NCBI GenBank assembly: GCA_025350625.1
Contig: JANXXL010000131.1
Coordinates: forward strand, 1-64,000
Origin: Bryobacterales bacterium
Lineage (GTDB): Bacteria; Acidobacteriota; Terriglobia; Bryobacterales; Bryobacteraceae
Reading direction: 5' to 3'
DNA: 64,000 nucleotides
Shown here: in pieces, positions 1 to 10,076 of the stretch
How the letters are laid out: every line of letters starts with the position of its first letter
Numbering within the stretch: position 1 is the first letter of the stretch
Notes under the pieces: generated by a model
Database searches by the model: none
What the model was told of the DNA's origin: nothing
What the model saw: the letters and a program-made list of their open reading frames with translations, nothing else
Made by a program: the position numbers and the translations under genes

Positions 1-676
1 GCCGGAATCCGGATCGCCGTCAACAGGTCGCCCGGATGGAGCACCGTCATGCGCGTGATGTCGGTGGCGGGAACCATGAAATAATCCTCGGCATTTACCA
101 CCCGCTCGCCACGCGTGCTGCGGATGACCATCTTGGCGTCGAGCGCGATCAGGGCGGGCGCCGTGTCCGACGGATTGACGGCCACGCAGCGGTCCGCTCC
201 CAGAATGGCGTGCTCGCGGTTAATGGCAGTCGGCGTATCGGCGAAGCACACGTTGCCGCCCGCGCGATAGCATTTCCAGCCGGCGCGGTAGTACCAGCAG
301 CGCGTATCCTGCGACACGTTGCCGCCGATGGTTCCCTGGTTGCGGATCTGCGGCGACGCTGCGGATTCGGCGGCTTCGAGCAAAATACTGTATCGCTCGC
401 GCACTAGCGGATTGCGCACCACGTCGGTCAATGTCGTCATCGCGCCGATCTCGATCCCGCCCCCAGCCTCGCGCACCCCGGTCAGCTCCTTAATTTGGCT
501 CAGGTCGACCACCACTTTAGGACGCTTGATGCGATCCTTCAGCCAATCGAAGCTATCCAGGCCGCCGGCCAGCACCCACGCGTCCGAGCCGTGCTGGGAG
601 AGCAAGGCGAGGGCGTCATCTATGGTCGCCGGCTGAAAGAGTTCGAACGCCGGCATTACGTCGTGAATCACAGCCA
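1..676 (-). CDS. Xanthine dehydrogenase/CoxM-like FAD-binding subunit (C-terminus runs off window)
   Basis: Reverse-strand reading from ATG at 676: MAVIHDVMPAFELFQPATIDDALALL...GGLDSFDWLK...IGAMTTLTDVVRNPLV...ASPQIRNQGTIGGNVSQDTRCWYYRAG; typical FAD-binding subunit motifs; adjacent to Mo and 2Fe-2S subunits. Confidence 0.9.
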
Positions 677-711
677 TGTTCTGTTCTCCTTAATCCCTTT
701 CCTGTGGTTCG

Positions 712-3228
712 CTAAATGTGGGCCGTCAGTCCATCCTGGGAGGCCCGGCCTGCTTCGAGCGATGCCAGAATGATGTCTGCGGTCACCGGCGCACGCCGGA
801 AAATCTCATCGCCCAACGCGTCTGAGAGAGCATTCAACACCGAGGCGCATCCCGCACCCACCGGCGGCTCGCCGATGCCGCGCGCGCCGACCGGCGTTTC
901 TGGATCGGGAATCCCCACCGCTTCCCAAGCCATCTTGGCTGGAATGTCCAGGATGGTGGGCGGCCGGTTGTAGTGGAATCGTTTGGCGAGTGCCACTCCG
1001 TAGTGCTGATCGTAGACCCACTTCTGGCCGAGCGCGTGGCCGAAGCCTAAAGTAGAGCGCCCCAGCACCTGGCCGCCAAAAGCGCGGGGATGGATCACAA
1101 TGCCGACGTCGGCAACGCCCAGGTAATCGACGATGCGATATTTGCCGGTCTCCGTATCGACTTCAACTTCGGCGAAGCCGGCAACGTAAGAATTGGTCAC
1201 GCCGTCGTGGGGGTATTTGTCCTTGGCGACGGCCATCAAGCCTTGTCCAGCGAGCGCGGCGGCAGAGGCTTTCGTGAATTTATTGATTTCGGGCGGCACT
1301 TCGTGGCCATCGTAGATGCCGCCGAGTTTGATCGCGCGGTCAGCGGCCTGCGCGAAGGTGAGGCCAGCCCCGCCGCCTCTTCGGAACACTCGTCCGCCGC
1401 CGACTTCGTAGTCTTCCGGTTTGCCGCCGAGATCCATGGCTGCGATCTGCTGCAACTTGTTCTTAGCGTCGGTAGCCGCCGCATGCGCGGCACGAGTCAT
1501 CGCGTGGATGGTCTGGCTGCCTCCGGAAGGACAGGTCCAAGGCAGATTCTTGGCGGTGTTTCCCCAGGCGATTTCGCAATTTTCCCAAGGCACGTCGAGC
1601 ATCTCGGCAACCACGCGATGCACATCGATCACGGATTCCGTTCCCAAATTGCCCACGCCCGATTGGATATAGAGCCGGCCGTCCGGTCTGATGACGAAGA
1701 GCCCGTCGAAGCCCACGGTGCCGGCCGAATAAGCACTGACCGCCACGCCTACGCCGCGCACTTTCGAGCCGCTGCGTTTGGGCTGCGCCTTCCTCTCGTC
1801 CCAGCGGAACAGTTCTGCGCCGCGGTCGAGCGCCTCTTTGACGAACGCGCTGGTGACATGATCGCGCTTGCCCTTCACCGGTCCGCCAATGGGAGCCTTC
1901 CCCGCCGGAGCATTCAACCGCCGGATCGCCACCTGATCGACGCCCAGCTTGCGTGCGGCTTTGGCGAGCAGCGGTTCCATGAGGACCACTCCCTGCATCC
2001 CGCCCGGCTGGCTCTGCGCACTGCGCGGCGGGGTGTTGGTCATGACTGTCACTCCCCGCCACCGCATGGCTTCGGGCTGGTAGCACAGCGACACAATGCG
2101 TCCCGCGCTATTGGGATCGTTCTGCGGATCGTAGGGACCGTTATCGCAGATCACAAACATATCGAGGGCAGTGATCTTGCCTTCTTTGGTGAATCCCACT
2201 TTCATCCGGCCGTGAAAACCGGGACGCGCGCGGCCGATGAAATGCTCCTCTTCGCGGCTGAGGCGCATCATGACGGGCGCATTCACCTTCTTAGACAGCA
2301 GCGCGGGAATGATGAGCGAAATTCCGCTGGTTACCTTACTGCCGAAACCGCCGCCGGTGTATTCGCTGATCACCACCACGTTGGTTTGATCCATGCCCAG
2401 CCAGCGCGCGATTGCGGGGACGGTCTGAGCCGTGCTCTGCGTCGAGCAATGCACGTAAACTTTGCCATTCTGCCAATAAGCCATCGCGGTGCGGGTTTCG
2501 AGACATTGATGGCTGGTGTTTGGCGTGACAAAAGTTTCGTCCAGAACCAGAGCCGCGTTTTTGAAGCCTGCTTCGAGGTCGCCGAAGGACCATTCGTCGG
2601 TCGCCTTCCCCATCGGGAGCTTGCCTTCTTTGGCGTCGGCGAACTGCGCTTCGGTCCACTTGAATTCATGCACCTCAGGCGGTGGCGGGCCGGACGGCTT
2701 CGCTCCCGGTGCGGGCGGCGGCGGAACGGGGCGCACCCATACGTTGCCTTCGAGCCGTGGGTTCGGACCGCCGGGGCGCAGGGTCACCAGCGGGTCCACC
2801 ACGAAAGGCAGGCGCTCGAAGTCGATTTGAATTCTTTCGATCGCTTCCGCGGCAGTGTACTCGTCGATAGCGGCCACGGCGAGAATCGGCTCGCCTTGGA
2901 AGAGCGGTTCGTTGGTGAGACCGCGTTCCGCTTTTGGATTGGGCGGAATCAGCACGCCGTCATCGGTGATGAAGGCCGCCGGTGCAGGCAGATCGTTTGC
3001 TGTAAGAATCGCCTTCACACCCGGCATCGCGAGCGCGGCGCTGAGATCCATACTTCTGACGCGCGCATGCGGCAGGGGACTGAGCAGCAACTTGCAAAAG
3101 AGCATGCCGTCGGCGCGATAGTCCTCCGCATACTTGGCCTTGCCGGTTACCTTCGCCACCAGGTCGGGCGTGGTGTAATTCTTGCCGATCAGTTTGTGGG
3201 CTGGTGAATCAACTTTATTGGTAGGCAT
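712..3228 (-). CDS. Xanthine dehydrogenase family molybdopterin-binding subunit
   Basis: 838-aa ORF; GGGFGSK, GARGIGEPPVGAG and DETFVTPNTSHQCLETR-like motifs of the xanthine oxidase family. Confidence 0.93.
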   Translation of the reverse strand: MPTNKVDSPAHKLIGKNYTTPDLVAKVTGKAKYAEDYRADGMLFCKLLLSPLPHARVRSMDLSAALAMPGVKAILTANDLPAPAAFITDDGVLIPPNPKAERGLTNEPLFQGEPILAVAAIDEYTAAEAIERIQIDFERLPFVVDPLVTLRPGGPNPRLEGNVWVRPVPPPPAPGAKPSGPPPPEVHEFKWTEAQFADAKEGKLPMGKATDEWSFGDLEAGFKNAALVLDETFVTPNTSHQCLETRTAMAYWQNGKVYVHCSTQSTAQTVPAIARWLGMDQTNVVVISEYTGGGFGSKVTSGISLIIPALLSKKVNAPVMMRLSREEEHFIGRARPGFHGRMKVGFTKEGKITALDMFVICDNGPYDPQNDPNSAGRIVSLCYQPEAMRWRGVTVMTNTPPRSAQSQPGGMQGVVLMEPLLAKAARKLGVDQVAIRRLNAPAGKAPIGGPVKGKRDHVTSAFVKEALDRGAELFRWDERKAQPKRSGSKVRGVGVAVSAYSAGTVGFDGLFVIRPDGRLYIQSGVGNLGTESVIDVHRVVAEMLDVPWENCEIAWGNTAKNLPWTCPSGGSQTIHAMTRAAHAAATDAKNKLQQIAAMDLGGKPEDYEVGGGRVFRRGGGAGLTFAQAADRAIKLGGIYDGHEVPPEINKFTKASAAALAGQGLMAVAKDKYPHDGVTNSYVAGFAEVEVDTETGKYRIVDYLGVADVGIVIHPRAFGGQVLGRSTLGFGHALGQKWVYDQHYGVALAKRFHYNRPPTILDIPAKMAWEAVGIPDPETPVGARGIGEPPVGAGCASVLNALSDALGDEIFRRAPVTADIILASLEAGRASQDGLTAHI

Positions 3229-3230
3229 GG

Positions 3231-3857
3231 TTATGAGCTCCGCATGTTTTCCGCGCCGCGCATCATCGCGGTGAGGATCTTATCGTAATCCTGACACCGG
3301 CAGAGGTTGCCGGAAATGCCGTGGGCCAGTTGCTCTCGCGTTGGGCTGGGATTGGTTTTGAGAAACCCTACCGTCGCCATCACGAATCCAGGCATGCAGA
3401 AGGCACACTGGAAGCCTTGTTCATCGATCACGCCCTGCTGCACCGGATGCAGCGTGCCATCGGCCGCGGCCAGCCCTTCAATGCTCACGATTTGCCGGCC
3501 CCGCACCGTGTGCGTAAGAATTGAGCACGAATAGTGCGGGACATCGTCGATCAGCACCGTGCACGCTCCGCACTCAGACCGGTCGCATCCGAGCTTGGTG
3601 CCGGTGAGGCCCAGTTTGTAGCGCAGCGTCATCGCCAGGGTCTCCTGCTTCATGACGTCGACCCGGCGCTGCTGGCCATTGACGTTCAGGGTGACCAGGC
3701 GCTCGACGGAACCGGCAGCCGATGGCTGGGCCCGTACGGTAGCGCCCCGGAACAGATAGGCGGCCGAGGATACGGCGCCCGCCGCGATGACCCCTTTTAT
3801 GAGATCCCGCCGCGTGAACGCCCTGGGTTGGTCTTCGGAAATCTTAAGGTCTGCCAT
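3231..3857 (-). CDS. (2Fe-2S)-binding subunit of molybdenum hydroxylase with Tat-like signal
   Basis: 208 aa; FTRRDLIKGVIAAGAVSSAAYLF N-terminus; CDRSECGACTVLIDD and CAFCMPGFVM...GNLCRC cysteine motifs. Confidence 0.93.
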   Translation of the reverse strand: MADLKISEDQPRAFTRRDLIKGVIAAGAVSSAAYLFRGATVRAQPSAAGSVERLVTLNVNGQQRRVDVMKQETLAMTLRYKLGLTGTKLGCDRSECGACTVLIDDVPHYSCSILTHTVRGRQIVSIEGLAAADGTLHPVQQGVIDEQGFQCAFCMPGFVMATVGFLKTNPSPTREQLAHGISGNLCRCQDYDKILTAMMRGAENMRSS

Positions 3858-3977
3858 TTCAGGATCACCTCTCTAATGCAGGTTACTTCTTCCTAATTCG
3901 AGCGACGCAGGCGAGCGCCGAAAGCGCTCCCAATTGTACAGGGCTTCGCAGCGGTTCGCAATGGGCTCATACCAGGT

Positions 3978-4379
3978 CTAATTTTTGGTCAAATCAGCGG
4001 TCAAGTGAACCTTAGGGCTGGGAGGAACCAGTACACAGGCAATCCGCCACCGGACCCCATACTTTCGGAAAAGGACCAGCACGGACTCGTTGCGTTTCAT
4101 GATAAGCGAACCAAACTGCGTATTCCCGGCTTCGACCAGCGCCGTTACCTCAGTAAGCCAATGAATCGAGCGAACGTCCAGCCGGGGGCGCGTTACTTCG
4201 GACATAGGTTCCGGGGACAAATAGGCTCGATCCACATCGGAAATGTCCGGGATAAAAAGCTCTGAGGGCGGAGTACTTTGATCGTTGAAAGCGGCGATGA
4301 CGCGCGCTATCTCTGCGCCGTCCATTGCATTCTCCGCCCATGCCGGGGAAGCCAGCACCAGCGCGAGGAAGGCAACCAT
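3978..4379 (-). CDS. Hypothetical secreted protein
   Basis: ORF 3978..4406; probable start at internal Met giving MVAFLALVLASPAWAENA signal peptide. Confidence 0.6.
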   Translation of the reverse strand: MVAFLALVLASPAWAENAMDGAEIARVIAAFNDQSTPPSELFIPDISDVDRAYLSPEPMSEVTRPRLDVRSIHWLTEVTALVEAGNTQFGSLIMKRNESVLVLFRKYGVRWRIACVLVPPSPKVHLTADLTKN

Positions 4380-4433
4380 TCTCACACGGTCATCATAGCA
4401 TCGCACGCCTGGGAATGCGGGTCCTCGAAGCAG

Positions 4434-5462
4434 TTAGTGCAGCATCAGCTTCTGTACCCGCAGATTGCCAACCTCGCCGACGTAGAGCGTATTCTCGTTC
4501 GCGCAATCGATCGCATTCACCGTTCCGAATTCCTTCGGCAACTTGCCGGCCTTGCCAAACTTGCCCACCATGGTTCCATCCAGGCGCAGTTTGTAGATTT
4601 CACCGTCGCGGTCAATATCATTGGGCGGATTTGAATTTGAGACGTATAGGAACGGATTCGCTCCCTTGGTCAGGCACATCGCCTGCGCGTTTCCAAGATT
4701 GGTGAAGGCCGTCTTGAAGGCGCCGTTATTGTCGAAGACCTGAACCCGTTTGTTCCCGCCATCCGCCGCATAGACATTTCCTTGCGCGTCCACCGCAATG
4801 CTGCGGACGTTGGCGAACTCACCGTTCGCGGTCCCCTTCTTGCCCCAGGACTTGACGAATTTGCCGTCTTTGTCGAACTTCGCGACACGCGCATTGCCCA
4901 CGCCGTCGGCAACGAAAATATTTCCCGCCGCGTCCCAGGCTACATCGGTCGGCCGGTCAAACAGGTCGGTCGGTTGTCCCGCGCCGTCGCCTGTGGTGGG
5001 CTTGGCTGGAACGTTGACCGCTTCGGCTTTCCGTCCAAGCAACATCGCGAGCCGGCCTTGCGGATCGAACTTAATGACCATGTTGGTCATCTCATCCACC
5101 ACCCAGATGTTGTCGGCGGGATCGACGCGGACTTGGGAGGCGAACATAAAGCCGTAGGAGTCCTTGCCGATCTCGCGGACAAACTTGCCGGTGCGATCGA
5201 ACTGGTAGAGTTTTGAACCGCCGTGAGCGAAGGGGCGCGCGGTCCCGATAGTGATGGTGGGATGACTGGTGCGGGTATATACAAAAATATCCCCGTGCGA
5301 ATTGGTCGCCACGCCGCCCACTTCACCGAGATAGAGTCCGGCAGGAAGCTGCAGCGCGTTGGGTACCGAGTCGAAGCGGATTTCGGGCGCTTCCTGCTGG
5401 GCGTTGGCCGAAACTCCAGCGATCATTGCCGCAGCCAGCAAAGCATGCATCATAGGTTTCAT
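4434..5462 (-). CDS. Secreted NHL-repeat beta-propeller protein
   Basis: ORF 4434..5567; start refined to MKPMMHALLAAAMIAGVSANAQ; repeated FDRPTDVAWDAAGNIFVADG / VRSIAVDAQGNVYAADGGNKRVQVF blades. Confidence 0.88.
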   Translation of the reverse strand: MKPMMHALLAAAMIAGVSANAQQEAPEIRFDSVPNALQLPAGLYLGEVGGVATNSHGDIFVYTRTSHPTITIGTARPFAHGGSKLYQFDRTGKFVREIGKDSYGFMFASQVRVDPADNIWVVDEMTNMVIKFDPQGRLAMLLGRKAEAVNVPAKPTTGDGAGQPTDLFDRPTDVAWDAAGNIFVADGVGNARVAKFDKDGKFVKSWGKKGTANGEFANVRSIAVDAQGNVYAADGGNKRVQVFDNNGAFKTAFTNLGNAQAMCLTKGANPFLYVSNSNPPNDIDRDGEIYKLRLDGTMVGKFGKAGKLPKEFGTVNAIDCANENTLYVGEVGNLRVQKLMLH

Positions 5463-5478
5463 ATTGGATCTCCAGTCG

Positions 5479-6525
5479 TTACCGCGAGCCCACATTCTTG
5501 GCCGTGCTTGGCTCAAGAATAATCTTCTGCACGCGCCAGGATTCGATTTCACCCGCAATAATCTCATTCGGATTGCGGCAATCCATCATGTGGACTACCT
5601 GGAACCCCGGGGGTAACTTGCCGGGGCGGCCGAACTTGCCGAGCACGGTGCCGTCCAGTTCCGTCTTATAAATCTCGCCGGTAATATCCCACGATCCCGG
5701 CATGTTGCCGTTCGGGTTCGAGTTTGACAGGTAAGCGTATTGGTGGGGACCAGGCGAAATGCACAAGGTCCAGCCCACGCCCAAGTTCGTGATCTCGCGG
5801 AGGGGCTTCAGATTATTGTCGAGTACCTGATAACGGAAGTTGGAGCGGTCGGCCACCCAGACGTTGCCCTGTCCGTCCACCTGCAAGCCGTGGGGCAGTT
5901 CGAACTCTCCCAAACCTTTGCCCGCCTTTTCACTACCCGACTGTGCCAGAAAGCGGCCGTTCTTGTCGTATTTGACGACGCGGTTGTTGCAGTAACCGTC
6001 GGAGATGAAGATATTGCCTTGCGGGTCCCAGCCCACATCGGTCGGCCGGCAAAAGATATACTTCTGCGCCGGCTGATTGGGGCCGGCGGGGAATACCTGC
6101 GCGCCCTGCACTGCCGGAGGCCTGCGGCCCAGCACCATTAGCACTTTTCCATCGGGGCTGAACTTCGTCACCATGTTAGTGCCTTCGTCGACCGTCCAGA
6201 TATTGTCGTCCTTATCGACGCGCACCGAATGGGCGAATTCGAAACCGTAATAGCCCGCGCCGATTTCCTTGAGGAAGTTGCCGCCCTGGTCGAATTCGAA
6301 CAAGCGTGTGTTTGCGCTCCGGTGATAAACAAAGATGTGGCCCTTGGAGTTGGTCGCCACCGCGACCGATTCGCCCAGATACTCGCCCGGCGGAAGTTTT
6401 AAAAAGTTCGGCGCGGATGTGTAGGGAATATCGCGAACATTTTCAATGCTCGCTTTGCGCTGGGCAAACCCGTGCGCGGCGAACACAACCGCCAGAACTG
6501 CTGACGACGCCAGAATTCGTTTCAT
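5479..6525 (-). CDS. Secreted NHL-repeat beta-propeller protein
   Basis: ORF 5479..6549; start refined to MKRILASSAVLAVVFAAHGFAQ; RPTDVGWDPQGNIFISDGYCNNRVVKYDKNGRF blades; paralogous to preceding ORF. Confidence 0.88.
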   Translation of the reverse strand: MKRILASSAVLAVVFAAHGFAQRKASIENVRDIPYTSAPNFLKLPPGEYLGESVAVATNSKGHIFVYHRSANTRLFEFDQGGNFLKEIGAGYYGFEFAHSVRVDKDDNIWTVDEGTNMVTKFSPDGKVLMVLGRRPPAVQGAQVFPAGPNQPAQKYIFCRPTDVGWDPQGNIFISDGYCNNRVVKYDKNGRFLAQSGSEKAGKGLGEFELPHGLQVDGQGNVWVADRSNFRYQVLDNNLKPLREITNLGVGWTLCISPGPHQYAYLSNSNPNGNMPGSWDITGEIYKTELDGTVLGKFGRPGKLPPGFQVVHMMDCRNPNEIIAGEIESWRVQKIILEPSTAKNVGSR

Positions 6526-6595
6526 AGAAGTCTCCTTGAACCTTCCCATCGGAATCTATTCTAGTCGAACTGGGGCGAGCGGGGGGAGTTGCCGG

Positions 6596-9500
6596 TCACC
6601 ATATTAGTTTCATAGCGAACTGAATCTCGCGCGCTGGGGTTTGTGTCGAAGTAATCAAACCGGCGCCGGAGGTGGGGCTTCCATTTTGTTCGAAGACGAT
6701 CCGGTTATCGACTGGCGATGCGAAGTTGGCGCGGTTGAATACATTGAAAAACTCTGCGCGAAGCTGGACGTTAAAAGTCTCGGAGATCCTCCGGATTCGA
6801 TTGTTCTTGAATAGGGAAAAGTCCAGGTTGGCGAGGCCGGGTCCAATCACCGTGTTCCGTCCCAGGTTGCCTCGCAGATTTGATGGATTGGGAAAAGCCA
6901 GGCACTGCGTGCGGATGTAGTGGTTGGGATTGCCGGGATTGGAGAGTGTCTCGCAGCCCGGACCGAACACCCAATTCGGAGGCTCGGCAGTCTCGTCGAG
7001 CTTCATTCCCAGCGGGTCCCCGCCCAAGATTGGGGTGAACGGCTGACCGCTCGAAGCCTTGAAAATGCCGCCCAATTGCCATCCGCTGAGCGCCCAAGCC
7101 GCGAGCCGGGAGTATGTGACCGGAGCAGGTGTCTGCCAGGTGAGGTTGACTACAAAATTCTGCCCGACGTCGAAATCCGATAGACCCCGCGACGTGCGCT
7201 GGTCGAAAAATAGCGGGTTCATAAGGCCGTTGGGAAAGGCGTCGTCAGCCACAGTAGCCGAGAGCGTGTCAATGCTTTTGCTCCAGGTATACGCGCCATG
7301 GAATTGAACGCCGTGACTGAGACTCTTCGTGACCACAGCTTGCAGCGCATGATAAAAGGAGTTGGCCTGCCAAAGCGTCCCGGTGATTCGCCCATAGTTC
7401 GGGTTCAGCGTTTTGCTGGTGGCTGCCGGCGGGAACAGATAACCGGCGGCAGTCAGTGTTGGAAGAACCATATCGAAATTGTCCTGGCGGAAAGGCTGAT
7501 GCACGCCCCGCGAGCCAACATATCCGACGGTCGCCGTCAAGCCTTTCGCAAGCTGGCGCTCCAGGTTGAAATTCCACTGCATGACGTAATTCCGTTTAGG
7601 GGCGTGTTCCACAAAATCGGCGCGGGAAACGGTTGAACTGCCGGAAAACTGCTGAAACGCCCCCAAGGGAAATGAACCTGCCGGAAGACTTTCAGCGTAT
7701 ATCTGCCTGGAGAAGGGACTCGCGTTAGGTATGGTCAGCGTGAATTCATAGGGCAGCGGCAGCACGTCGAAAATACCAAAACCCGAACGGACAATGGTTT
7801 TGTCACCGGGGAACGGGCTCCAAACCACACCCACCCGAGGCTCGAAATTGTGCAGCGTTGGATTGAGAAAGAAAGGATTGCCCAAGTGCGGCTGAGCATC
7901 GGTCAGGTTAAGAAGATTTGCGAGCCGGTTGTGCGCCTCAGTGGGAACGGTTGACATTTCATAACGCACCCCGAGGCTGAGATTCAGGCCCCGGCGGACT
8001 CGGATATCGTCGTGCACATATGCGCCGAACAGCGTCTCGCGAATTCCCACCACCGGAATCGGACGGGGAACAACACCCTCAAAAATTCGCGGGCGGTTGG
8101 TTAAAAAATTGGCCAGGGAGGCGAACCTGAAGCCTCCGTTTACGGCCAGGCTGGCTTCGATATTATCCTGCATGCGCTCTACCAGCACGCCAAATTGCAC
8201 GGCGTGGATTCCCTTTGTGTAGGAGACATCGTTGGCCCCCTGGAATGAGTTCCAGGTATAGGTTTGTGATGAACTCAAGGCGTTGGGTAGATCCCGGTTC
8301 ACTCCTCCCGGGAAGTCGGTAAGACCGGGAACGCCCTGCACCCAGCCCACGTATTCCCCGGGAACGTAGCCGAATTTGAGATCCGTCAAATTAGAATTCA
8401 TGACCTTGGATACGCCGCCGTTGACAGCAACGGCGCGGTTGAAGCCCGCGCGCGCCGAGTTCAAGAGCCGGGGGCTTAAGATGTGCTGCTCGAGAAGCGT
8501 GACCAACTGGCGCTGCGACACCACATTCGAGAGCAGCCAGTCAAAAGCGTCCGGCAGGATCTGCTTCGAGTTGTCTCGTAAGTAGGTGCCTGCCAAGGTG
8601 TCATGGTCGGAGAACTTGCGGTCGATCTTGGTAGTGAAGTAGTTCTCAGTAGTAACCTGCTGGTCGGCAAAACTGAAGATGCCTGTATCGCCATTGCCGA
8701 GCGTAGGTCCGTTAGGCAGAGGATAGAAGGCAGTGAGGAATTGCGCAACAAAGGGATCTACCTGCACCTGCCCGGTTGAAAGCTGGCCCTTCCGGGCCGT
8801 CGGCGACGGTACCGTATCCACGCGAGTCACGCCCAGAGACTGGCGCAGCCCCTCATAATCCGCGAAGAAGAAAGTGCGGCCTTTCTGGATGGGCCCCCCG
8901 GCCGATCCACCGAATTGATTTCGTTTAAAAGGCGGAATCCTGCCGTCAAAGAAGTTTCGCGCGTCGAGCGCGCTGTTCCGCAGAAACTCGTAAACGTCGC
9001 CGTGAAACGAACTGGTCCCCGAGCGTGTTACTGCATTGATCACGCCGCCCGAGGTACGCCCGTATTCGGCAGGATAGTTACTGCCCAGCACCGAGAATTG
9101 CTCGACAGCGTCCACTCCCAGGTTGGAGCCGAGCACGCTGCCCGGAGCGCCGTTCGAATAATCGTTGATGCTGATGCCGTCCAGGCGGTAACTGTTCTGA
9201 TCCGGACGGGCTCCTGAAACGCTGATGGCGGCCCCAAAACCGCGTTGCGCGTTAGCGCCGCCGGTCTGGATGCCAGTGACGCCGGCCTCGAGCGCCGCGA
9301 GTTGCGTCCAGTCGCGCCCGTTCAAGGGTGAGTCCCGGACCGTGGACGCGCTCACGTTTCCGCCGGTCGCAGTCGACGCCTGACTCTCCGGGTTCCCGGA
9401 AACCGCGTCTCCGATCACTTGGCTCGAGTCTCCCTCCTGCATCACCACATTGACTACCAGCTTCGCGCTGACCGCGACCGCGATATTGGTTCGCCGCTGG

Positions 9501-9982
9501 GTGCTAAAACCGAATGCCTCCACAGTCATTTCGTAAGTGCCGGGTTCGAGATGGGGGGAGGCGTAGACGCCCCCGGCACCGGCGGTGACCACACGCTCCG
9601 CATCCGTGGCCACGTTTTTCAGGGTGACTCGCGCGTTGGGCACGGCGAGCTGCGAAGCGCTAGTGACGGTGCCGGAAATCGCCCCCTCGGGGACCTGGGC
9701 GTTCGCTCGACTGCAATAGAGAGTGGAACAAACCAACAGCCCAGCAAGTAAAAGAAAACTCTGCCGGTAAAGTTTTGATGCAACGCGTGAACTTGCGCGC
9801 TCTTCCGGCTCAGGCCAGTCACTGCGAACAACGATCAATTTTGCCTTCCTAAGCAAACCCAATTTTGCCTTCCTAAGCAAACCCGTGGAGATCGCAGATG
9901 CAATCAGATTCTCGCGCAACCGCTCATTGTTACCCAAATTGACCGAAAACACAAGCGGAACATGAAAGTGAATGCTCTGCAA
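6596..9982 (-). CDS. TonB-dependent receptor with N-terminal carboxypeptidase-regulatory-like domain (Oar-like)
   Basis: 1128 aa; GAISGTVTSASQLAVPNARVTLKNVATDAERVV domain, plug SGGVINAVTRSGTSSFHGDVYEFLRNSALDARNFFD, barrel NVQLRAEFFNVFNRANF; true start uncertain. Confidence 0.92.
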   Translation of the reverse strand: MQSIHFHVPLVFSVNLGNNERLRENLIASAISTGLLRKAKLGLLRKAKLIVVRSDWPEPEERASSRVASKLYRQSFLLLAGLLVCSTLYCSRANAQVPEGAISGTVTSASQLAVPNARVTLKNVATDAERVVTAGAGGVYASPHLEPGTYEMTVEAFGFSTQRRTNIAVAVSAKLVVNVVMQEGDSSQVIGDAVSGNPESQASTATGGNVSASTVRDSPLNGRDWTQLAALEAGVTGIQTGGANAQRGFGAAISVSGARPDQNSYRLDGISINDYSNGAPGSVLGSNLGVDAVEQFSVLGSNYPAEYGRTSGGVINAVTRSGTSSFHGDVYEFLRNSALDARNFFDGRIPPFKRNQFGGSAGGPIQKGRTFFFADYEGLRQSLGVTRVDTVPSPTARKGQLSTGQVQVDPFVAQFLTAFYPLPNGPTLGNGDTGIFSFADQQVTTENYFTTKIDRKFSDHDTLAGTYLRDNSKQILPDAFDWLLSNVVSQRQLVTLLEQHILSPRLLNSARAGFNRAVAVNGGVSKVMNSNLTDLKFGYVPGEYVGWVQGVPGLTDFPGGVNRDLPNALSSSQTYTWNSFQGANDVSYTKGIHAVQFGVLVERMQDNIEASLAVNGGFRFASLANFLTNRPRIFEGVVPRPIPVVGIRETLFGAYVHDDIRVRRGLNLSLGVRYEMSTVPTEAHNRLANLLNLTDAQPHLGNPFFLNPTLHNFEPRVGVVWSPFPGDKTIVRSGFGIFDVLPLPYEFTLTIPNASPFSRQIYAESLPAGSFPLGAFQQFSGSSTVSRADFVEHAPKRNYVMQWNFNLERQLAKGLTATVGYVGSRGVHQPFRQDNFDMVLPTLTAAGYLFPPAATSKTLNPNYGRITGTLWQANSFYHALQAVVTKSLSHGVQFHGAYTWSKSIDTLSATVADDAFPNGLMNPLFFDQRTSRGLSDFDVGQNFVVNLTWQTPAPVTYSRLAAWALSGWQLGGIFKASSGQPFTPILGGDPLGMKLDETAEPPNWVFGPGCETLSNPGNPNHYIRTQCLAFPNPSNLRGNLGRNTVIGPGLANLDFSLFKNNRIRRISETFNVQLRAEFFNVFNRANFASPVDNRIVFEQNGSPTSGAGLITSTQTPAREIQFAMKLIW
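9837..9884. repeat. Perfect 24-bp tandem duplication (2 copies)
   Basis: aattttgccttcctaagcaaaccc repeated twice head-to-tail; translates on - strand to LLRKAKLG x2. Confidence 0.97.
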
Positions 9983-10076
9983 CGAATCGCGTTTGTGCGA
10001 TCAGCTCGAACGGATGAAAACGGCGGTGGTTAGGAGTATACTCGCTTCTGCCAGACCAACATATTCTCGAGAAAAT

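Noticed and set aside
1090-3207. 705-aa + strand ORF
   Set aside because: Fully antisense to the well-supported molybdopterin subunit; low-information translation typical of GC-rich antisense frames.
9837-9884. Possible CRISPR or satellite array
   Set aside because: Only two contiguous 24-bp units with no spacers; simple tandem duplication.
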